A stretch of DNA of 64,000 bases. It comes from Branchipolynoe longqiensis. Its lineage: Eukaryota > Annelida > Polychaeta > Phyllodocida > Polynoidae. The stretch is from contig CM059188.1 of the NCBI GenBank assembly GCA_030323885.1, forward strand, positions 116,287,974-116,351,973. Reading direction: 5' to 3'. A model generated the notes under the pieces. That model saw only the letters and a list, made by a program, of their open reading frames with translations. It ran no database searches and had not been told where the DNA came from. The translations under genes and the position numbers were made by a program. Numbering within the stretch: position 1 is the stretch's first letter; every line of letters begins with the position of its first letter. Of this stretch, positions 42,856 to 55,000 are shown in pieces.

Positions 42856-43400
42856 TAAAATTCCTCACAAACAGGCAACAGGATCACCCAAGATTGTAAT
42901 TTGTACGCATACAACAAATCTCGAACCGAAAAAAACAGGAGGTTACAAACAAGGTGCACAAGAAGCAATGATCGTCCGATACTAGCTAAGATAAAAAATC
43001 TAAATGCAGTGCGTATGATCACAGTGTAGCTAACATGAATGCCAATATCTTGAAGAAAATGTAAGCTACAACACAAAATGCAGAAAACATAGCAGTGTTT
43101 AAGAAACTACAAAAAAAATAATGGAACTTACAAAAACAGATGATCTTTAAATGGATTAACACAAAGTGTAGTGAAAGCTGGATGTTGGACGGTTTGCAAT
43201 CTACAAACAGTTACAAAGCATAAACAATGAGTAAGAAAACCTAGATTATTACTAGAACAAAATTCAACAGATTTAAATCAAATTGGATTATTGCTGCCTA
43301 GTGAAGAAAACAAGTGTTAACACACTTATTCGTCATGAGCAGGGTAAATAAATTCATCACAGTCACTGATAATAAATTCATCACAGTCACTAGATATATG
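42856..43400 (-). other. Outer 5' region of the LINE
   Basis: No protein similarity is visible upstream of the endonuclease start. The 43190-43400 part is repeated at 31220-31385 (AACAAGTGTTAACACACTTA, GAGCAGGGTAAATA), which supports it as part of a dispersed family, probably the LINE 5' end. Confidence 0.55.
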
Positions 43401-43478
43401 TTATTACAGTATAACCCCGTTAAACCAAACTTGAAGGGACCCTAGAAATTTGTTTGGATTAACCGATCATTGGTTTAA

Positions 43479-43841
43479 AGCTGCATAGTCCGATGAGGCA
43501 TCAAAATCAAAACCGAAACAATTATCATAGATTTGAATCTACATATCTAACTTAGATTACCCCTTGGCAATTTTGCAATTATTACGTATTTGTTTGCCAA
43601 ATAGAAGGGAATACTGAGTCAATTATAAAGGGACCTGTATACTGCAGAAACCTATGGTATCAAGAGTTTTGGCGTGCTTGCCGAAATTAATTGTGCATGG
43701 TTTGCATTTTTAAATACCTCAAAAGTTAACCATTTCAATTAAAAGTTACCTCAAACTAAACTAAGGTACATAATAATGATCAATTTAATATACTTATCTG
43801 ATAAAAATGTCAGAAACTCAAGACCATCGGACTATGCAACT
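43479..43841. mobile_element. piggyBac-like MITE, family M, 363 bp, intact TTAA duplication
   Basis: AGCTGCATAGTCCGATG and CATCGGACTATGCAACT form 17-bp inverted repeats with one mismatch. TTAA stands on both sides (43475-43478 and 43842-43845). The uninterrupted host sequence, known from 63096, is GGTTTAACCGAG with a single TTAA, so the duplication is proven by comparison. TTAA targeting is the mark of piggyBac-type transposition. Confidence 0.94.
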
Positions 43842-43861
43842 TTAACCGAGCTTTGGCTTTG

Positions 43862-44200
43862 ACGAGGAGGGACTTGGGGGGTGGGAGTTTAGGGGGTGGG
43901 AGATTGAGGATGGGTGGGAAATTGGTGGAGGATGCACTTGGAGAGTGTTGAGATTGGGGGGTGTGGGTGGGAAATGGGGGTGGCATGGGGTTTTTGGTGG
44001 GAGGTGGAGGAGAGGTGCCTAGAAGATAGGGGTGCGTGGGAGCTGGGGTGGGGAAGGATTTGGTGGTGGGTTGCGTGGGAGATTGTCCATGGCAGGTGGG
44101 GATGGGGGGTGGGGAGGTTGTAGATGGAGGTGGGGTTGGTGGGAGATGGGGGGATGAAGTGGCGTGGAAGGGAGATGGGGGTGGGGGTTGGGGGTGGTGC
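43862..44200 (+). repeat. G-rich low-complexity centre of a family T MITE
   Basis: GGGTGGGAG, GGGGGGTGGGAG and GGAGATGGGG-type phrases on the plus strand, with many close G-runs. Open reading frames on both strands here are compositional. Confidence 0.85.
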
Positions 44201-44582
44201 GAGGGGTCTCAGATACCATATAACAACATGAAAGTTTGTTTAAACCGTATAGGAAGAGGTCCTGGAGTCCGACAATTTTTGTACGGATTAACCGATAATT
44301 TTGAAATACCAAAATTTGGTTAACCAACTTTTACTTTTTTATATGATAAATGGTAGTATTTTGCCGGTCCGCCAAAAAAAGTTTGGATTAACCGATTGTT
44401 TGGTTTAACCGAGATTAGTTTAATGGGGTTATACTCTATGGCGAAATGCCCCTAGTCACCTTCGACGAAACCCTTCTAATCTTGTGTAGCAGTTTCAAAC
44501 ATCAATAATATACTCATTTATCTATAAGGTCCCAAAATATTACAGTGAATAGTTAGCTAAGCTTAATGAGTTCTTAATTTAG

Positions 44583-45882
44583 AACCGGGTGCGGTGGCCG
44601 AATCGGTATATAAAACATCTGGGAACCGGCCGTCTGGAACCCGCATGTTTCACAAACACTCCTCCGGTGGGGCCTGACCACTGATTGTCAGTCCTCACCT
44701 TCAGTGTTACTCTCAACACAGCTCAATAAGAGAAGAAAGGGAGCCAAGTCGTGCATGGCAAGATTCGACAGTGAAGGGTTGTGCTTTAAGTGGCATCACT
44801 CCTGTTCACCCTAACTAGCGACCTATCACCCTGACTCCTTACCAGCTGGACTCACACGCCCACACACATCGTGCGCCGATGCCTCATCACAATCACGTGC
44901 CTACAGCCCATTGAAACTGAGTCCAATGGGTGTTAAACACAGCTCTGCTTTCTTTGGAGGGTATATATGCTTAGTTGCAGTTGTAGCGAGTGGAAGTGGC
45001 CTCAAACAAGAGTGCCTAGTATGGGGTAGTAGCATGGCAAGCTATAAGGAACCCAGGTGACTGGACTGCACACAGCTCAGCCAATCAGACATCCTCTACA
45101 GCCCTGGGTGGGCGTACGCCCCTTAATAGCCCTGATGGGCAGCTGTCACTCAACCGCCAGCTGGCCAGGTGGTGTGCATAAGGTATGCAGGATCGCTGGC
45201 GTTGTGCTGGTCCATTCGGCCCCAATGGTACCGGGTTGTTGCAGACAGTTACAATCAACATATATTAATTGCTTCTCCTCCCCCGTCCACTTGCATTCTT
45301 CTCTCGCGCCTCGCACTGGAGGGTACATTTCCATAATAATTAAACTGTGCTCTTAAATTTGAACATCACTTCACACTCTCACTCGGTCGCTAGGCGTTAC
45401 TACATTTCCACCACATGAGGCCACTTATGTCACAAAGCGAGAGGGGCACCCATTGCTTCTCTGTTACATAATCATGGTCCCTCCTCCATTGCCCGAGAGA
45501 TTACATAATGTTCTTTGCCAATATATAAATCCGAAACAGAAAATCTGTATATTTTTACAGGTAGAGCGTGAGTCTCGCGTGCTGGAGATCGAAGTAGGTT
45601 CGCAGGTCGGAGTCATAAAACCGAAATGACTGTATAAAATTGATACTTGTCACTTCCTAACCTCGCACTCGACATAAATAGGATAGGGGCAAGGAATGGT
45701 TAGACCAGTATCAGGACAATGTGTGACTGAGTAGGATATCAGGTCATGCACGGTGGCCTGAATTTCCCAGTGGAGCAGCACTATAAAGTTGACATGGAGT
45801 GCGCACAGTCACAAGTCGGAAGCCATCCTGATATGACCTTAGATGTTGCCAGCCGTAAATCTCCAACAACCAAACCACTTAA
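44583..45882 (+). mobile_element. SINE family S split in its tRNA head by a 951-bp insert
   Basis: ACCGGGTGCGGTGGCCGAAT up to GGTA (44608) is the first part of the head. After the insert, GGTAGAGCGTGAGTCTCGCG resumes the head and the body runs to CTCCAACAACCAAACC. The join restores the normal GGCCGAATCGGTAGAGCG wording. Confidence 0.9.
44609..45559. mobile_element. Probable solo LTR, 951 bp
   Basis: Flanked by a 4-bp duplication GGTA (44605-44608, 45560-45563). Ends are TATAAAACAT and ATTTTTACA, a short inverted match (T-TAAAA). Inside are a TATATATGC motif (44963) and an AT-rich AATAATTAAAC stretch (45332-45343), as in LTRs. It has no ORF. A 4-bp duplication suits Gypsy- or BEL-type elements. 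The left end shows TA where LTRs start TG, so a different class remains possible. Confidence 0.6.
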
Positions 45883-46014
45883 TTTAATTTTACCTGTTAA
45901 TTTCAGGCAAATAGTATATCTGCTATGGCCAGAGTTTACTGGCGTGCTGTTGTATTGGTGGACTTTATACACCTTTAATGTCGTCATCTTGACGGAACTT
46001 TGGTAACTAGTGTA

Positions 46015-46352
46015 GTTGGTTGGTTTGTTGGAGTTTTACATCCTGGCAACATCCAAGGGTTTATACCAAGACAGGTACCGACAAGTGACAGTTCCACACT
46101 CATGGCGAATTCATGAGTACTGCCCCACTGGGAAATCAGGTTACCAACACCAACACCAATATCCCATTCAGTCACATTATCCTGGTGCTGAGATAACCAG
46201 TCCTTGCCCTATCCTATATAATACTGAGTGCCAAGCTAGGGGAGAGTGACAAGTATCAATTTTGAAAGTCACCGGTTTGACTCGGTTGGGAATCGAACTC
46301 CCGACCATCTGCACGAGAAGCCTGCGCTCTATCGATTCGGCCACCGCCTAGT
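46015..46352 (-). mobile_element. SINE family S, minus strand
   Basis: Reversed tail GTTGGTTGGTTTGTTGGAGT to reversed head (GGTTTGACTCGGTTGGGAAT ... TCGATTCGGCCACCGCC). Near full length. Confidence 0.9.
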
Positions 46353-46495
46353 GTAAAGTAATACACTCGCATAAAACGTCATTGTGAGTGTCTTAAAAGA
46401 AATGTCATCACGATCAACTAATAGCAACAATATAGCTAAACACACATAACAACCCTCTCTAGGTGGACCATTGAAGGAGATTTATAAATCTGAAC

Positions 46496-46840
46496 AGACG
46501 GGATGGCCGAATGAGTTAGAGCGTCCGTCTCCTGTGCTGGTAGATCGTGGGGTCGTGGGTTCGAGTCCCGGTCGAGTCAAACCAATGACTTTAAAATTGA
46601 TACTTGTCGCTTCCTAGCTTGGCGCTCAGCATTAATAGGATAGGGCAAGGACTGGTTGTGCTCAGTGCCAGGATAATGTGACTGAGTGGGATATCGGTCA
46701 TGGTGCCGGCTGACCTGGATTTCCCAGTGGGGCAGCACTATGAAGTCGCCATGAGTGCGCACTGTCACAAGTCGGTACCCGTCCTGATATGACCTTAGTT
46801 GTTGCTAGGGATGTAAAACAATAACAAACAAACGCAAACC
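46496..46840 (+). mobile_element. SINE family S, best-preserved head
   Basis: CAGACGGGATGGCCGAATGA, GTTAGAGCGTCC, GTGGGTTCGAGTCCCGGTCG: a clean A and B box, so this copy best shows the tRNA ancestor. Body and tail (AAAACAATAACAAACAAACG) are complete. Confidence 0.92.
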
Positions 46841-46969
46841 AACACATTTATAAAATCTCGGACTATAACTGCTGTCCTAAACGAGGTGACTATTTTATTT
46901 ATATCGTTAAGCTGCAAGTCCAAAATGCAGAAGCACCACAGTTTTCAAAACCAAAAACAATTTATGCTA

Positions 46970-47345
46970 TACAGTTTAGCTCTCACACACTCGCACACAC
47001 TCTTTGGATCTCTGCGCGAGCCGTCTTCATCGCGAGGGCTGTTAAAGGTAGCGCGATGGTACCATAGACTGCTTTCATGACGGCTGACTGAGCTGCTCTC
47101 CATTGTAGCTCTCTGCTGTGAGAGTGATGTCCATGAGTCGGTCTTAATGTCTCTCAGCTTCAGGTTTCTCTGATGGTATCCTTGAACCGGAGATGAGGGC
47201 GCCCTCATCTTTCTGTAACCAGAAGACAGTTGAGAATAGAGGATCTGCTTTCGTAGCCTGTCTGATGACATCCTCATGAGATGTCCAGTCCACCGGAGAT
47301 TCTTTTTGGTCAGAAGATCTTCCATATAGGACAGCCCTGTCCATT
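46970..47345 (-). pseudogene. C-terminal fragment of a LINE reverse transcriptase
   Basis: The minus strand encodes LLTKKNLRWTGHLMRMSSDR and LRKQILYSQLSSGYRK, then RDIKTDSWTSLSQQRATMES. The RWTGH-x-RM and QQR segments are typical of the region after the RT domain in a widespread animal LINE ORF. RT itself is absent, so the copy is 5'-truncated; a one-base shift separates parts of it. Confidence 0.75.
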
Positions 47346-47684
47346 CAAGTATTTATTTCATGAAAGCTGCCTGCAAAAGTGTTGAAGTGTTGCTGGCTTT
47401 TGCAAGTTACAAGCGGCACTCTCTCAGGGAGCAAATAGAGGATTCACACTGTCAAGAACATGTCCAGACAGGCGCAAAACTATTTGTCCCTGCAGTGGCT
47501 GGTCGGGAGATGTTGGGAGTTCCATACATCAACCGCCCTTGATGCTGCCACAGTGACATGGTTTTCTGTTCAGGGTTTGCTCCCTAGCCTTCGGTTCTGT
47601 CAAGAACCTGTACCACAAGGCAGTGGTTTACATCTCTGCAGGGCAGGGGCATCAAACTCCCTGAGGTATTGCAATACCTGCATA
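47346..47684. other. Unassigned sequence
   Basis: Two overlapping short ORFs on the plus strand without recognisable features. The end of the stretch runs into a family M MITE. Confidence 0.4.
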
Positions 47685-47959
47685 CCAGATACTGATACAC
47701 TTATTAAACATCTGTTTCCACATAGAAGGGAATGCTGAGGCAGTTTAATGGATGCTGTTACTACTGAAGCCTATGGTGTCAGAGTTTTGGCATGCTTGCA
47801 AACATTAATTTGGCATCTTTGCACATCAAATATCTCAAAGGTTAGCCATTTAAAATTAAAGTTACTTCAAGCTAACATAGTTTAGATTATAACGGTCAAC
47901 CTAACATATTTATCTCAGAAAATGACAAAACTCAAAACCATCAGACTATGTAACTTTAA
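47685..47959. mobile_element. piggyBac-like MITE family M, left-truncated
   Basis: Starts within the body (AGATACTGATACACTTATTA), passes the core (GAAGCCTATGGTGTCAGAGT) and ends CATCAGACTATGTAACT followed by TTAA (47956-47959). Confidence 0.8.
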
Positions 47960-47972
47960 AACGTTTTCATGA

Positions 47973-48275
47973 ACCGGATGCGGTGGCCGAGATGGGGAGT
48001 TCGATTCTCAGTTGAGTAAAACCAATGACTTACAAAATTGATACTTGTCGCTTCCTAGCTTGGTGCTCGGCATTAATAGGATAGAGCAAGGAGTGGTTAG
48101 CTCAGTGTCAGGATAATGTGACTGAGTGTGATATCGGGTCATGGTGTTGGCAGTCTGATTTCCCAGTGGGGGCAGCACTATAAAGTCGCCATGAGTGCGC
48201 ACTGTCACAACTCGGAACCCGTCCTGATGTGACCTGAGATGTTGCCAGGACATAAAACTCCAACAACCAACCAAC
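47973..48275 (+). mobile_element. SINE family S with target duplication
   Basis: The head CCGGATGCGGTGGCCGAGAT has a deletion between A and B boxes. The body and the tail ACTCCAACAACCAACCAAC are complete. GTTTTCAT flanks both sides (47964 and 48284), a likely target duplication of 8 bp or more. Confidence 0.88.
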
Positions 48276-48424
48276 AATGTTTTCATAAAGGAATTCAACT
48301 TCATATTTCAACATGAAAATTCACCCAAAAGGAAAGTTTGGTGATGCCACCTGGAGTGTGTGTGCTATCCATCCCGCTGGGCAGTGCACCTATATTTACA
48401 CAGGTGCAGTGTGCTTCGTGCGCA

Positions 48425-49040
48425 GACACTTGCTATCCAGACCGCACTTCGTCCACACCTCTCTCTATCTCCTCTCCGCTGGCCATGCTTCTCCTTGATA
48501 TTGTCTGAAAAGAGTTCCAGGAGGGGGAGCCTGCCAGCATTTCACTTTCTACTCTTACTCTGTCCGTGTCTTTGGCTCGCCGGCTGGTCACCATAGAGCA
48601 AATTGACACGGTCCTTTGACTTAACTCTCCTCATTTCACTTTCCTATAATCTACCCTCTTTTTTTCTCCCAGGCTTATTTCTCCCCCTGATCAAGGGAGT
48701 TGTTGGTTTGGGTGGGGCCATTTGCCTTTTTGTTTCTCTCGCTTTGTTCTTGTTGCTGGAACCCCTGGACCCGCCTTTACCCGTCCCTTCCTCATAAACC
48801 CTTTCTGCTGTCTGCTGGATACAAGTGCTGTGCTACCGCCGGACTGGAGTAATTTGGGGCCGCCCCAATGACTTGTCGTTTAATCATTGTAAAGACATCC
48901 CCCTGGTTCTACAACCGTTCCGCCAGGAGATTCATCTTCAACCAAAGATTGGGCCGATTTATCGGTGCCTCTCTATATGATGCAGTTCTGTAGCCGGTAA
49001 CCGTCGTAAGGTTATAAACACCCCAGAAGTCAAGTCCTGC
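48425..49040 (+). repeat. Dispersed repeat X, copy 2, cut by the 11-bp array
   Basis: Matches 31640-32245 in order over 600 bp and then stops at CCCCAGAAGTCAAG. There the other copy continues AGACTGGCTG, while here a few bases lead into the 11-bp array. The array therefore lies within or at the edge of a repeat X copy. Confidence 0.8.
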
Positions 49041-52000
49041 GTGCACACACTACCAGCACACTACCCGCACACTACCCGCACACCACACACACACTACCCA
49101 CACACTACCCGCACACTACCCGCACGCACCCGCACACCACTCGCACACTACCCGCACACCACCCGCACACTACCAGCACACTACCCACACACTACCAGCA
49201 TACTACCCGCACACTACCCGCACACCACCCGCACACCACCCGCACACTACCCGCACACTACCCGCACACTACCCACACACTACCCGCACACTACCCGCAC
49301 ACACCCCACACTACCCACACACTACCACACACACCCGCACACTACCCGCACACTACCCGCACACTACCCCACACTACCCGCACACTACCCACACACTACC
49401 CACACACTACCCGCACACTACCCGCACACTACCGCACACTACCCGCACACTACCCGCACACTACCCGCACACTACCCACACACTACCCGCACACTACCCG
49501 CACACTACCCACACACTACCCACACACTACCAGCACACTACCCGCACACTACCCGCACACTACCGCACACTACCCACACACTACCACACACCAGCACTAC
49601 CAGCACACTACCAGCACACTACCCACACACTACCCGCACACCACCCGCACACTACCCACACACTACCCACACACTACCCACACACTACCCGCACACTACC
49701 CGACACAACTACCCGCACACTACCCGCACACACCCGCACACTACCCACACACTACCCACACACTACCCGCACACTACCCGCACACTACCGCACACTACCC
49801 GCACACTACCCGCACACTACCCGCACCTACCCACACACTACCCGCACACTACCCGCACACTACCCACACACTACCCACACACTACCAGCACACTACCCGC
49901 ACACTACCCGCACACTACCCGCACACCACACACACACTACCCACACACTACCAGCACACTACCAGCACACTACCGCACACTACCCCACACTACCCGCACA
50001 CCACCCGCACACTACCCACACACTACCCACACACTACCCACACACTACCCACACACTACCCACACACTACCAGCATACTACCCGCACACTACCCGCACAC
50101 CACCCGCACACCACCCCCACTCCACCCGCACACTACCCGCACACCACCCGTACACTACCCACGCACTATCCGCACACTACCCGCACACCACCCGCACACC
50201 ACTTGCACACTACTCGCACACCACCCGCACACTACCCGCACACTACCCGCATACCACCCGCACACCACCCGCACACCACCCGCACACCACCCGCACACTA
50301 CCCACACACTACCAGCACACTACCCACACACTACCCGCACACCACCCGCACACAACCCACACACTACCCACACACTACCGCACACTACCCACACACACTA
50401 CCCACACACAACCAGCACACTACCCACACACCACCCGCACACTACCCACACACTACCCGCACACTACCCACACCACCACACACTACCACACACCACCGCA
50501 CACTACCCGCACACTACCCACACACTACCCGCACAACACCCCACACACCCACACACCCGCACACTACCCACACACTACCCACACACTACCCGCACACTAC
50601 CCACACACCACCCGCACACCACGCACACCACCCGCACACTACCCGCACACTACCCCACACACCCGCACACCACCCCACACCCACTACCCGCACACTACCG
50701 CACACTACCCACACACTACCCTCACACTACCCGCACACCACCCGCACACTACCCGCACACTACCCGCACACTACCCACACACTACCCGCACAACACCCAC
50801 ACACTACCCACACACTACCCGCACACTACCCACACACTACCCACACACTACCCGCACACTACCCGCACACCACCCGCACACTACCCACACACTACCCGCA
50901 CACTACGCACACACTACCCGCACACTACCCACACACTACCCACAACACCCCACACTACCCACACACTACCACCACTACCACACACACCCCACACACTACC
51001 CGCACACCACCCACACACTACCCACACACTACCCACACACTACCCGCACAACACCCACACACTACCCACACACTACCCACACACTACCCACACACCACCC
51101 GCACACCACCCGCACACTACCCGCACACTACCCACACACTACCCGCACACTACCCACACACAACCCACACACTACCCGCACACTACCCACACACTACCAG
51201 CACACTACCCACACAACCCACACACTACCCGCACACTACCCGCACACTACCCACACACTACCCACACACTACCCACACACTACCCACACACTACCCACAC
51301 ACTACCCACACACCACCCGCACACCACCCGCACACTACCCGCACACTACCCACACACTACCGGCACACTACCCACAGACCACCCCACACTACCCGCACAC
51401 TACCCACACACTACCCGCACATCACACGCACACCACCCACACACTACCCGCACACTACCCGCACACCACCCCCACACCACCCGCACACTACTCACACACT
51501 ACCCACACACTACCCGCACACCACCCGCACACTACCCACACACTACCCACACACTACCCCCACACCACCCGCACACTACCAGCACACTACCCACACACTA
51601 CCCACACACTACCCACACACTACCAGCACACTACCCACACACTACCAGCACACTACCCACACACTACCGGCACACTACCCACAGACCACCCCCACACTAC
51701 CCGCACACTACCCACACACTACCCGCACACCACACGCACACTACCCACACACTACCCGCACACTACCCGCACACCACCCCCACACCACCCGCACACTACC
51801 CACACACTACCCACACACTACCCGCACACCACCCGCACACTACCCACACACTACCCACACACTACCCACACACTACCCACACACTACCCTCACACCACCC
51901 GCACACTACCAGCACACTACCCACACACTACCCACACACTACCCACACACTACCAGCACACTACCCACACACTACCAGCACACTACCCACACACTACCCG

Positions 52001-55000
52001 CACACTACCCACACACTACCCACACACTACCCACACACTACCAGCACACTACCCACACACTACCGACACACTACCCACACACTACCCACACACTACCCAC
52101 ACACTACCCACACACTACCAGCATACTACCTGCACACTACCCTCACAACACCCGCACACTACCCGCACACTACCCACACATTACCCACACACTACCCGCA
52201 CAGCACCCGCACACTACCAGCACACCACCCGCACACTACCCACACACTACCAGCACACTACCTGCACACTACCCGCACACCACCCGCACACTACCCGCAC
52301 ACTACCCGCACACTACCCGCACACTACCCACACACTACCCACACACTACCCGCATACCACCCGCACACTACCAGCACACTACCCGCACACTACCCACACA
52401 CTACCCAGACACTACCCGCACACTACCCGCACACCACACGCACACTACCCACACACTACCCACACACTACCCAAACACTACCAGCATACTACCCACACAC
52501 TACCCGCACACCACCCGCACACCACCCGCACACCACCCGCACACTACCCACACACTACCCGCACACTACCCGCACACCACCCGCACACCACCCGCACACT
52601 ACCCGAACACTACCCGCACACCACCCGCACACTACCCGCACACCACACACACACGACCCACACACTACCCACACACTACCCGCACACTACCCACACACTA
52701 CCAGCATACTACCCGCACACTACCCGCACACCACCCGCACACCACCCGCACACCACCCGCACACTACCCACACACTCCCCGCACACTCCCCGCACACCAC
52801 CCCCACACCACCCGCACACTTCCCACACACTACCAGCACACTACCCACACACTACCCGCACACTACCCGCACACGACCCGCACACTACCCACACACTACC
52901 CGCACACTACCCCACACTACCCCACACTACCCACACACTACCCACACACCACCACCCACACACCACCACACACCCGCACACACCCCACACACACCCACAC
53001 ACTACCCACACACTACCCCACACTCACCGCACACCACCCCCACACCACCCCCACACACCCGCACACTACCACACACCACCACACCACACCCACCACACAC
53101 CACACACCACACCCACACACCCACACACTACCCCACACACCGACACACCCCACACTACCCACACCACCCACCACCACCCACACTACCCGCACACTACCCA
53201 CACTACCACACACTACCCAGCACACTACCCACACACTACCACACACTACCCGCACACTACCCGCACACCACCCGCACACCACCCCACAATACCCGCACAC
53301 TACCCGCACACTACCCGCACACTACCCACACACTACCCACACACTACCCGCACACCACCCCCACACCACCCGCACACTACGAGCACACTACCCACACACC
53401 ACCCCACACCACTACCTGCACACTACCCACACACTACCCGCACACTACCCGCACACTACCCACACACTACCAGCACACTACCCACACACCACCCACACAC
53501 TACCGCACACTACCCGCACACCACCCCACACCACCCACACACCACCCGCACACCACCCGCACACTACCCACCACACCACACACCCACACACTACCCACAC
53601 ACTACCCCACACCACCCACACACTACCGCACACTACCACACACACTACCCCACACCACCCACACACTACCAGCACACTACCCACACACTACCCACACTAC
53701 CCCACACCACCCCACACTACCCACACACTACCCCACACACCCACACACTACCCGCACACTACCCACACACTACCCACACACTACCCACACACTACCCACA
53801 CACTACCCACACACACCCACACACCACCACACCACCCGCACACCACCCACACACTACCCGCACACTACCCGCACACTACCCACACACTACCCACACACTA
53901 CCCGCACACACACACACACTACCCACACACCACCCCACACTACCCACACACTACCCGCACACTACCGCACACACCCCACACCACCCGCACACTACCCGCA
54001 CACTACCCGCACACTACCCACACACTACCCACACACTACCCGCACACCACCCCACACTACCGCACACTACCCACACTACCACACACTACCCGCACACTAC
54101 CCGCACCACACCACACACCCACTCACACCCACACACCACCCACACCCACACACTACCCACACACTACCCGCACACCACCCCACACCACCCGCACACTACC
54201 CACACACTACCCGCACACACCACACCACCACCACACTACCCCACACTACCCGCACACCACCCGCACACTACCCACACACCACCCACACACACCACACACT
54301 ACCCCACACACCCACACACTACCCACACACTACCAGCACACTACCCGCACACTACCCGCACACCACCCCACACCACCCGCACACCACCCGCACACTACCC
54401 ACACACTACCCACACACTACCCGCACACACCCCCACACCACCCGCACACACCCACACCACCCCCACACTACCCACACACTACCCACACACTACCCGCACA
54501 CTACCCACACACCACCCACACACTACCCCACACCACCCCACACCACCCGCACACTACCACACACACCCACACACCACACCCCACTACCCGCACACTACCC
54601 ACACACTACCCGCACACTACCCACACACTACCAGCACACTACCCACACACCACCCGCACACTACCCGCACACTACCCGCACACTACCAGCACACTACCCA
54701 CACACCACCCGCCCACTACCTGCACACTACCCACACACTACCCGCACACTACCCACACACTACCAGCACACTACCCACACACCACCCGCACACTACCCGC
54801 ACACTACCCGCACACTACCAGCACACTACCCACACACCACCCGCACACTACCCACACACTACCCACACACTACCCGCACACCACACGCACACTACCCACA
54901 CACTACCCGCACACTACCCGCACACTACCCACACACTACCCACACACTACCAGCATACTACCCGCACACCAATCGCACACCACCCCCACACCACCCGCAC

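Larger units (their letters stand above)
38355..43400 (-). mobile_element. Decayed CR1/jockey-like LINE, split by another LINE
   Basis: Read on the minus strand from 43400: a 5' region, an apurinic-type endonuclease (42855-42080), the 1.65-kb insert, then linker and reverse transcriptase (40400-38355). The join across the insert reads on without loss: DSNHTHTSGTM before it and GISDHELIYIT after it, apart from a TAG. Frameshifts and stops are scattered, so it is inactive. The fragment at 690-1460 is the same family. Confidence 0.9.
43407..44436 (+). mobile_element. pogo/Tigger-like MITE, family T, carrying a nested MITE and a G-rich centre
   Basis: TA at 43405-43406 and 44437-44438 flank CAGTATAACCCCGTTAAACC and GTTTAATGGGGTTATACTC. 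The left arm is cut at GGTTTAA by a family M MITE and resumes as CCGAGCTTTGGCTTTGACG. The centre (43862-44200) is G-rich; the copy at 28368 has a C-rich centre at the same point. The right arm matches the sister copy (TTTGGATTAACCGAT). Confidence 0.9.
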
